Part shown: piece by piece, positions 6,970-11,065 of the stretch | How the letters are laid out: every line of letters begins with the position of its first letter | Position numbering within the stretch: the first letter of the stretch is position 1 | DNA from: Chloroflexota bacterium | Lineage (GTDB): Bacteria; Chloroflexota; Anaerolineae; Anaerolineales; UBA4823 | Direction: 5' to 3' | NCBI GenBank assembly: GCA_030669775.1 | Contig: DAOVCZ010000039.1 | Location: 1 to 11,065, forward strand | Length of the DNA: 11,065 nucleotides | Translations under genes and position numbers: made by a program | Notes under the pieces: model-generated | What the model was told of the DNA's origin: nothing | Databases searched by the model: none | Seen by the model: only the letters and a program-made list of their open reading frames with translations

Positions 6970-7569
6970 ATGGAGCATAACTTGGATCATTTTCACACTG
7001 AAACAATCTCCGAACCACAAGAGACAGAAGAGAAGCGCTCTGGATTCATGAGGTTCGTGATCGATGTCGTCGAGACATTAATCTTGTCGATTGTGCTATT
7101 CGCGGCTATCAATGCAGTCTCGGCGCGCATCCGTGTGGATGGCGCCAGTATGGAGCCGACTCTGCAAAGCGGCGAATTTGTTATTGTCAATAAATTGGCC
7201 TACCTGTTTGGTGAGCCGACGACAGGTGATGTGATTGTGTTTCATTTCCCCCGCGATCCTGGTCAGGAATACATAAAACGTATTATCGGACTGCCAGGCG
7301 ATCGGGTGGAGATTAAAAATGGCGAGGTCTATGTTAACGATCAGGTCCTGGACGAGGATTATATAGCTGCTTCACCGGTTTATGAGGATATTTTGGAGGT
7401 GCCGGGTGATTCGCTGTTTGTCCTTGGAGACAATCGGAACAATTCTTCTGATTCCCACAATTGGGGACCAGTCCCCTTAGATTATGTCATTGGAAAGGCG
7501 ACGTTTGTTTACTGGCCACCTACGGAATGGGGTGTTCTTGACCAACCAACGGCCAGTGCTGCTCCTTAA
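6970..7569 (+). CDS. lepB: Signal peptidase I (type I, S26 family)
   Basis: This membrane serine protease removes signal peptides from proteins exported by Sec and Tat. From the ATG at 6970 the protein is 199 residues. A charged N-terminal stretch leads to one membrane segment (about 29-50). The catalytic serine lies in GASMEPT (Ser60) and the catalytic lysine in YIKRIIGLPGD (Lys103). The remaining S26 box, GDNRNNSSDS, is at 153-162, followed by GKATFVYWP. The one-membrane-segment layout is that of Gram-positive enzymes. The frame is open further upstream to a TTG at 6868, but the promoter at 6877-6905 lies inside that extension, and AAGGA (6960-6964) precedes the ATG by 5 nt, so 6970 is the better start. 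The ygiT-like gene follows 24 nt later. Substrates in this window would include the surface protein at the right end, assuming it has a signal peptide outside the window. Confidence 0.93.
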   Translation: MEHNLDHFHTETISEPQETEEKRSGFMRFVIDVVETLILSIVLFAAINAVSARIRVDGASMEPTLQSGEFVIVNKLAYLFGEPTTGDVIVFHFPRDPGQEYIKRIIGLPGDRVEIKNGEVYVNDQVLDEDYIAASPVYEDILEVPGDSLFVLGDNRNNSSDSHNWGPVPLDYVIGKATFVYWPPTEWGVLDQPTASAAP

Positions 7570-7593
7570 GTGCTCATAAGAGGCGAGGCTTCA

Positions 7594-7893
7594 ATGAAGA
7601 TGAAATCGCGATCCAAAGACGACCGTAAGAATGATTCAGCGTACCAGTGTCCAGAATGTTTAGCTGGCGTAATGCATATGGAGGCCGTGACTTACTTTAC
7701 CTGGTTGAACAAGGAATTGGTCACGGTTCCGAACTTCCCTGCTTGGGTATGCGATATGTGCGGACGCAGGGAATTTGATCCTCGCGCCATCACCTGGTTG
7801 AACACTTTACTCAATCCAGCAACGGGACGCTCCCCAGCCCAAAGGTCACGTCGCCGAACCAGGATATCGCCCGGCGATCAACCGCAAACCTGA
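7594..7893 (+). CDS. Small YgiT-type zinc-finger protein
   Basis: The protein is 99 residues with two CxxC pairs, CPEC (19-22) and CDMC (53-56), and the segment VPNFPAWVCDMCGR between and around the second pair. This is the YgiT/MqsA N-terminal zinc-binding pattern. After a short hydrophobic stretch (about 64-74) the C-terminus is basic and Arg-rich (84-90). The helix-turn-helix antitoxin domain of full MqsA is absent, and no MqsR-like toxin gene is adjacent, so a toxin-antitoxin role is not supported. Function unknown; a nucleic-acid-binding or zinc-structural role is a guess from the basic tail. The frame is open back to the lepB stop, but ATG 7594 has GAGG (7585-7588) 5 nt upstream and is preferred; ATG 7600 is an alternative. 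It is probably co-transcribed with lepB, and its stop lies in the loop of a terminator-like hairpin. Confidence 0.75.
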   Translation: MKMKSRSKDDRKNDSAYQCPECLAGVMHMEAVTYFTWLNKELVTVPNFPAWVCDMCGRREFDPRAITWLNTLLNPATGRSPAQRSRRRTRISPGDQPQT

Positions 7894-7908
7894 TTGCGGA
7901 TTTCTTGT
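7882..7908 (+). terminator. Terminator-like hairpin containing the stop codon of the zinc-finger gene
   Basis: CCGCAA (7882-7887) pairs perfectly with TTGCGG (7894-7899) around the 6-nt loop ACCTGA, whose last three bases are the stop codon of the zinc-finger gene. ATTTCTTGT follows as a moderate U-rich tail. It separates the lepB unit from the convergent Nudix gene. The stem is only 6 bp, so this is a moderate call. Confidence 0.5.
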
Positions 7909-7924
7909 CAAGATTACTCCCCAA

Positions 7925-8470
7925 TTAACTCTTTTTACTTATTATTTTTAAATATGGTTCTGCAAGAAATAGTGCAGCCAGAGATTTCGCGTCCTGGAGC
8001 ACCCCCTGAGCGATAAGATCGGGTAAATTTGCCAAAGCTACAGCCTCTACCGTGATAAATTCGTCCTCATCACCCGGTAATGGATCGGAATGCAGGTTAG
8101 TCGCCAGGTAAATATGCATATGCTCAGTCGAGTAGCCAGGCGCAAGATAAAACTCCCCAATCTTTTGTAAGTTGGCGGCTGACATGCCAGTTTCTTCACG
8201 AACCTCACGGTGAGCACAAACCTCAGGTTCTTCCCCTTGGTTGAGCGTACCTGCGGGAAGTTCAAGTAATTCTTGACCTACGGCATGCCGATATTGGCGG
8301 ACAAACAGAATTCGACCCTGAGAGTCGACCGGGATCAAAGTTACCGCGCCCGGGTGGACAACAACGTCGAATAAGGTTGTTTTATTATCAGGAAGCAGAA
8401 CCTGATCGCGCCGTACATCAAAGGCTTTACCATAATAAAGGATTTTGGATTTTTGGGTTTCGAATGCCAT
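7925..8470 (-). CDS. Nudix hydrolase, ADP-ribose pyrophosphatase-like
   Basis: Nudix enzymes hydrolyse nucleoside diphosphates linked to another group; this one resembles the ADP-ribose/ADP-sugar pyrophosphatases that split ADP-ribose into AMP and ribose 5-phosphate. The 181-residue protein has a complete Nudix box at 74-96 (G, then E80, then REVREETGM), with the metal-binding glutamates intact. FVRQYRHAVGQELLELPAG (57-74) leads into it, and a downstream APGYSTE (110-116) is of the type seen in ADP-ribose pyrophosphatases. The start is ATG at 8470 (read on the minus strand), with AAGGA (8481-8485) 10 nt upstream. It is transcribed toward the zinc-finger gene, with only 31 nt between the two stops. 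A candidate promoter lies within the terminator of the upstream LysM gene, so it may be expressed separately. Exact substrate cannot be settled from sequence. Confidence 0.9.
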   Translation of the reverse strand: MAFETQKSKILYYGKAFDVRRDQVLLPDNKTTLFDVVVHPGAVTLIPVDSQGRILFVRQYRHAVGQELLELPAGTLNQGEEPEVCAHREVREETGMSAANLQKIGEFYLAPGYSTEHMHIYLATNLHSDPLPGDEDEFITVEAVALANLPDLIAQGVLQDAKSLAALFLAEPYLKIISKKS

Positions 8471-8491
8471 AATATTTCGATCCTTCGAAGG

Positions 8492-8526
8492 AAAAAAGAG
8501 TAGCCGGTCAATTATACCGGCTACTC
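8492..8526 (-). terminator. Strong intrinsic terminator after the LysM lipoprotein gene
   Basis: An 11-bp perfect, G/C-rich-centred stem (8498-8508 with 8516-8526) has a 7-nt loop. Read on the minus strand it is followed directly by a run of six T (complement of 8492-8497). It lies 29 nt beyond the LysM stop and ends 22 nt before the Nudix start, between the two minus-strand genes. Confidence 0.85.
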
Positions 8527-8538
8527 TGCATCTGTGAA
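8511..8538 (-). promoter_or_regulatory. Candidate promoter of the Nudix gene, overlapping the terminator hairpin
   Basis: On the minus strand TTCACA (8533-8538, 5/6 to the -35 consensus) is followed after 16 nt by TATAAT (8511-8516, 6/6). The -10 box is the loop and first base pair of the terminator stem. Initiation would fall near 8504, inside the terminator arm, so transcripts from it would lack a complete hairpin and read on into the Nudix gene. Confidence 0.5.
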
Positions 8539-8555
8539 TTGAATTTATGTTTTAC

Positions 8556-9218
8556 TTAGGGTATGTGTAGCACTTGACCGGCTGATAAATTATAAGGAGC
8601 CTGGAGATTGTTTGCTTGGACAATGGCATCTGGATCGACATCTCCATACTTGCAAGCAACTGTATAAATCGTATCCCCAGCTACCACGGTATAGTTCGTG
8701 GGGTGATTTAAAAGCGCCCTTTTTCCGAAGAAGGTGTTGCCTGTTTGAGGTATTTTCAACGTAAACCCCACCGGGACCAGGGAGCCGGTTCCCAGACCAT
8801 TCAGGTTGAGCAGCTCAGTTTGGTTGACATTGAAACGGCGGGCGATGCAGAATGGGAATTCGCCTTTTTGCAGTTGGTAGGATTGAGGGATACCGGGTGT
8901 GGCGGTGAAAACAGGGGCCGGCGTTGGAGAAGGTTGCGGAGGGGGTTCAGTATTTTCTGGTGAAGTTGGGGGAGTTGTATCGGTTGATCCAGTCGAGGTC
9001 TCCTCAGCAGGAGGTTGCTCGGTGGGGACAGTCTCTACTATGCCACCTGCCACTGCTGTTTGGGTGGCGATATTGCCGAGCTCTGCTTCTAATGTGCTCA
9101 TGGCACTGTCGGGGGATTCCGTCACTGGTGGAGGTGTAGATGCAGAAAGTTTGCACCCCGCTAGTAATATTGCTGAGGTCACCAACACAATAAAGATTAG
9201 ATAGCGTGTGGTGGTCAT
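8556..9218 (-). CDS. LysM-domain lipoprotein with two LysM repeats
   Basis: The product is a 220-residue exported lipoprotein. A signal segment (about 5-20) ends in the lipobox LAGC with Cys22 as the lipidation site. A long Pro/Thr/Glu-rich, low-complexity linker follows (about 25-110). Two LysM repeats then occupy about 112-157 (QLQKGEFPFCIARRFNV...LKIP) and 174-219 (YTVVAGDTIYTVACKYG...VLHIP). LysM modules bind N-acetylglucosamine-containing glycans such as peptidoglycan. Each repeat has a cysteine at the same position in its first helix (124 and 189), which could pair in the oxidising exterior. There is no catalytic domain, so a binding or tethering role at the wall is inferred. The start is well supported by GAGGAGGA (9226-9233). 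A candidate promoter lies at 9292-9320 and a strong terminator at 8492-8526, so it may be a single-gene unit. The sortase gene lies 176 nt upstream on the same strand. Confidence 0.9.
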   Translation of the reverse strand: MTTTRYLIFIVLVTSAILLAGCKLSASTPPPVTESPDSAMSTLEAELGNIATQTAVAGGIVETVPTEQPPAEETSTGSTDTTPPTSPENTEPPPQPSPTPAPVFTATPGIPQSYQLQKGEFPFCIARRFNVNQTELLNLNGLGTGSLVPVGFTLKIPQTGNTFFGKRALLNHPTNYTVVAGDTIYTVACKYGDVDPDAIVQANNLQAPYNLSAGQVLHIP

Positions 9219-9286
9219 ATAGTTCTCCTCCTCGGAATTTCAACTGCTAATATTGCCAGTTTTGCAAATGTTTTTTCAATTTCTGC

Positions 9287-9350
9287 TCCTGATACTAGCA
9301 CAATCCTGATACTGCGTCAAGCGGATCGAAACGCCCCTTGACTATCAGGT
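9287..9350. repeat. Three CCTGATA elements around the LysM promoter (two direct, one inverted)
   Basis: TCCTGATACT occurs identically at 9287-9296 and 9304-9313, 17 bp apart. An inverted relative, ACTATCAGGT (9341-9350), shares the 7-bp core TATCAGG and lies within a CCTTG/CAAGG inverted repeat (9336-9340 and 9354-9358). Two copies overlap the -10 box and spacer of the candidate LysM promoter; the third lies upstream of its -35. This arrangement suits a repressor or regulator binding site, but chance cannot be excluded at this length. Confidence 0.4.
9292..9320 (-). promoter_or_regulatory. Candidate promoter of the LysM lipoprotein gene
   Basis: On the minus strand TTGACG (9315-9320, 5/6) and TAGTAT (9292-9297, 4/6) are separated by 17 nt. 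Initiation near 9285 would give a 5' leader of about 65 nt. The -10 region overlaps one copy of the repeat TCCTGATACT (9287-9296), and a second copy sits in the spacer. Confidence 0.45.
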
Positions 9351-9360
9351 TCGCAAGGAG

Positions 9361-9386
9361 GAAAGGAAGAAAATTTCTTTGAGAAA
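9361..9386 (-). terminator. Weak terminator-like hairpin after the sortase gene
   Basis: On the minus strand TTTCT (9382-9386) pairs with AGAAA (9374-9378) around a 3-nt loop, followed by the U-rich tail TTTTCTTCC. The stem is only 5 bp and A/T-rich, so read-through into the LysM gene is quite possible. Confidence 0.25.
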
Positions 9387-9394
9387 GAGGGATT

Positions 9395-10243
9395 TTATTC
9401 TAATTCGAATGTGATTTCTTCTCGACCTGTTGGGCGGGCTACAACAATCAACCGGTGTGTGTTGGTTTCATACGGCCAGCAGGTTATTAATGTCAGGCGC
9501 TCATCAATTGAAGGCAAGATCCATTGTGCGTTGTTCATGCGTACATCGAGCTGTTCGTATTTTTCAGGAAGGATCATCTTGTTCGTAATCTGGTATTTGA
9601 ACCGGCTCTGGGCTGATTCTACCCAGATGATATCCCCTTCTGTCACATCAACCAGGGAAATGAAGACTTCCCCAAACGCATTGTGATGTCCGTTGAGTAC
9701 TGTATTACCAGTTTCACCCAACATAGCTGAGGTGGTATGCCAGCCAGAGGCAAATTGATCGGGGACATACCACTGCAGGAATTCCTTGCCGGCGAGTTTC
9801 TCGAAGTTCACTGGTGCTGGAATGACGGGGGCATCCAAATCGATTGATGGGATCATAATGCGGACAGGGACTTCTGGAGAAAGTTGAACATCAGGAGAAA
9901 TTCCCGTCTTTGGAGAGTCATCCTTTACTCTTGAGGCCTCAATATTCTTCCGGTTACGAGCAGAGAGTACGATCTGGAGTGAACTTTCCCTGTCCGCATT
10001 ATCCACCTCTTGCTCCATATAAACAGTTTTGCTATCAATTTCTCCCTTTTCAACAACGATTGTTGGTTCAGGGTGGATCGGCTTCAGCGGTACATCGAGA
10101 TCACCAATACCCTGGTCGGTTGGCAGATCGAACGATACGGAAATTGGCATGAAAACGGTAACCAACATCCCAGCGATAGCGAAGATCGCTAGCAGGAATC
10201 CTAGCAAAATACTCCAATTGTTTATAAGGATATATCTCATCAT
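9395..10243 (-). CDS. Sortase (cysteine transpeptidase), membrane anchored
   Basis: Sortases cleave an LPxTG-like motif in exported proteins and join the new C-terminus to a cell-envelope amine. The 282-residue protein has an N-terminal membrane segment (about 12-33), a long charged and poorly structured spacer (about 40-122), and a C-terminal sortase beta-barrel (about 125-280) starting with VPVRIMIPSIDLDAPV. The catalytic residues are visible: His186 in NGHHN (184-188), Cys255 in TLITCWP (251-257) and Arg264 in THRLIVVA. The extended spacer is longer than in SrtA. The subclass is uncertain; I would not assign beyond the general family. The start overlaps the stop of the surface-protein gene by 4 nt (ATGA). 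A second ATG follows immediately at 10240 and could also serve. Tight coupling to a gene with an IPETG sorting signal makes that protein its likely substrate. Confidence 0.92.
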   Translation of the reverse strand: MMRYILINNWSILLGFLLAIFAIAGMLVTVFMPISVSFDLPTDQGIGDLDVPLKPIHPEPTIVVEKGEIDSKTVYMEQEVDNADRESSLQIVLSARNRKNIEASRVKDDSPKTGISPDVQLSPEVPVRIMIPSIDLDAPVIPAPVNFEKLAGKEFLQWYVPDQFASGWHTTSAMLGETGNTVLNGHHNAFGEVFISLVDVTEGDIIWVESAQSRFKYQITNKMILPEKYEQLDVRMNNAQWILPSIDERLTLITCWPYETNTHRLIVVARPTGREEITFELE

Positions 10244-11065
10244 TTCTTAGGTTTATTGTGGGTTAATTGGGTTGAAATCCCATGGAATATCAAACCGATG
10301 CCCACAAAGCCCAATCCCAGGAGCAGGATCATCCAGAAGTTAAAACCGGATGTTTGGTTAGAGAGGGATAGGTCCAAACCAGTTTCGGGGATCAGGATTT
10401 CAGGGGTCTCTGCCGGTGAGGTTGGTTGTGCCAGCGTGGGAGGCGGCGTGGGGGTACGGACATCCTCGGTGGGGGTTTCTGTCGTCGGTGGCGCGGTGGT
10501 TGCAGGTGGATCTGTTGTCTCAGGCACTTCCGTTGTAGGAGGAGGCTCAGTGGTTGCAGGTGGTTCAGTTGTTGCTGGCACCTCCGTGGTTGGAGGAGGC
10601 TCGGTGGTTGGAGGTTCGGTTTCGATAACCAAGTAGGTATTTGTTATGGTGCAGACCCAGGCATCTCCGGGTTCGACAAAGACATCCAAAGGTCCTGCGC
10701 CCGCAACACTTGCAGTATCACCATCCTGATCTTCACAATTGATTTCTTTGTCATAGAGATTCAGGTCAGTTCCAGTTACAGCGGTCTCGCCAACGGTGTG
10801 GGTATCCCCTTGATCTGTGGAGAGACCTGCAGAGACAGTCACTAGACCTGTGGTGTCCCCATTTTGAGCATTCTCCAATTTGGTTTCTTCATCGATCTGG
10901 AGATTAAATGCTCCCGGAGCGTCGACAGGATCGACTTCTTTAATCACCGCAATCGTGCCATCAAGAGGAACCGAGAGACCTGCAATTTCAACATTGCCAC
11001 AGGTGCATTTTGCAGTAGTTTCTGCCGTTGTATCCAGCTCACTTGTACAGCTCGGCTTCTTATCT
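10240..11065 (-). CDS. Sortase-anchored surface protein, C-terminal part (5' end outside window)
   Basis: The frame is open on the minus strand to the window edge, so the N-terminus and any signal peptide are missing; 274 residues are visible. First comes a prealbumin/SpaA-like beta domain (roughly residues 30-145 of the visible part), recognised by GTIAVIKEVDP near its start, a variable acidic middle, and VEPGDAWVCTITN at its end, the usual closing strand of such domains. Next is a Pro/Thr/Glu-rich stalk with an 18-residue tandem repeat (10501-10608). The C-terminus has the sorting pattern: ILIPETGLDL (motif IPETG at 10378-10392), a hydrophobic segment FWMILLLGLGFVGIGLIF, and a basic tail NKPKK. 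The sortase gene overlaps by 4 nt. Role is likely adhesion or surface display, but no binding partner can be inferred. A GTG at 10945-10947 is an internal codon, not the start: coding sequence continues upstream, including a CxC-containing segment. Confidence 0.85.
   Translation of the reverse strand, partial: DKKPSCTSELDTTAETTAKCTCGNVEIAGLSVPLDGTIAVIKEVDPVDAPGAFNLQIDEETKLENAQNGDTTGLVTVSAGLSTDQGDTHTVGETAVTGTDLNLYDKEINCEDQDGDTASVAGAGPLDVFVEPGDAWVCTITNTYLVIETEPPTTEPPPTTEVPATTEPPATTEPPPTTEVPETTDPPATTAPPTTETPTEDVRTPTPPPTLAQPTSPAETPEILIPETGLDLSLSNQTSGFNFWMILLLGLGFVGIGLIFHGISTQLTHNKPKK
10378..10392 (-). other. IPETG sortase recognition motif
   Basis: These five codons encode Ile-Pro-Glu-Thr-Gly, an LPxTG-type motif with Ile in place of Leu. 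A hydrophobic membrane segment and a lysine-rich tail follow, completing the three-part cell-wall sorting signal. In standard sortase chemistry, cleavage would fall between Thr and Gly. Confidence 0.75.
10501..10608 (-). repeat. 54-bp tandem repeat encoding a Thr/Pro/Glu stalk (two copies)
   Basis: Two adjacent 54-bp units, 10555-10608 and 10501-10554, match at 45 of 54 positions by eye. Each encodes an 18-residue unit built from TTEPP, TTEVP and similar pentapeptides. More degenerate TTxPP units continue on both sides. Such Pro/Thr stalks hold surface domains away from the cell and often vary in length by slippage. Confidence 0.8.

Noticed and set aside
7594..7893. An MqsA-like antitoxin of a toxin-antitoxin pair
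   Set aside because: There is no helix-turn-helix domain and no small toxin gene on either side; the neighbours are signal peptidase and a Nudix hydrolase.
8745..9204. Plus-strand open frames opposite the LysM lipoprotein
   Set aside because: They are shadows of the Pro/Thr-rich linker. The minus strand has a lipobox, two LysM repeats, a Shine-Dalgarno and a terminator.
10501..10608. The 54-bp repeats as a CRISPR array or other non-coding repeat
   Set aside because: The units are directly adjacent with no spacers, stay in frame, and encode a coherent Thr/Pro stalk.
10256..10845. Plus-strand Gly/Val/Ser-rich and Arg/Cys/Trp-rich frames opposite the surface protein
   Set aside because: They are antisense readings of the Thr/Pro/Glu repeats. 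The low complexity mirrors the repeat codons, and the minus-strand frame has a sorting signal and a coupled sortase.
10945..10947. GTG as the start of the surface protein
   Set aside because: The frame stays open for a further 39 codons to the window edge, and the strand leading into this codon is part of the beta domain, so the true start is beyond the window.

Overview
The window looks like chromosomal DNA of a Gram-positive-like bacterium, most probably a member of the Chloroflexota (Anaerolineae-like). The grounds are indirect: moderate G+C, Pro/Thr-rich tails and linkers on exported proteins, a LysM lipoprotein next to a sortase, a cdaA-cdaR pair placed beside coaE and der, and clear sigma70/A-type promoters. 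No rRNA or marker gene settles the taxonomy. I saw no tRNA, rRNA, CRISPR array or insertion sequence.

Plus strand, 1-1776: two peptide-family ABC transporter ATPases (OppD/DppD, cut by the window edge, then OppF/DppF) end an operon that lies mainly upstream. A stem-loop at 1808-1833 closes it. A near-consensus promoter at 1856-1884 follows, then a leader of about 160 nt carrying a possible 20-codon peptide with its own Shine-Dalgarno.

Plus strand, 2053-6800: a tightly spaced core operon. It holds coaE (dephospho-CoA kinase fused to a GNAT-like C-terminal domain), cdaA (membrane diadenylate cyclase), cdaR (its YbbR-repeat partner) and der (double-GTPase ribosome assembly factor). The usual third member of the cda cluster, glmM, is absent here.

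Plus strand, 6845-7899: a second unit with its own TTGACC-17-TATAAT promoter encodes signal peptidase I (lepB) and a small YgiT-type zinc-finger protein, and ends in a stem-loop that holds the stop codon.

Minus strand, 11065-7925: read in the direction of transcription, a surface protein (truncated by the window edge) with a prealbumin-like domain, Pro/Thr-rich repeats and an IPETG sorting signal overlaps its sortase by 4 nt (ATGA). A LysM lipoprotein with its own candidate promoter follows, then a strong terminator, then a Nudix hydrolase whose candidate promoter overlaps that terminator. Signal peptidase, sortase, sortase substrate and LysM lipoprotein make the right half an envelope and secretion neighbourhood. 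The c-di-AMP genes on the left belong to a pathway that in other bacteria governs turgor and wall homeostasis; any functional link between the two halves is inference.

No wholly new system is evident. The best leads are the CoaE-GNAT fusion, the promoter and leader-peptide region before it, the promoter/terminator overlap at 8492-8538, the three CCTGATA elements upstream of the LysM gene, and the sortase-substrate pair.
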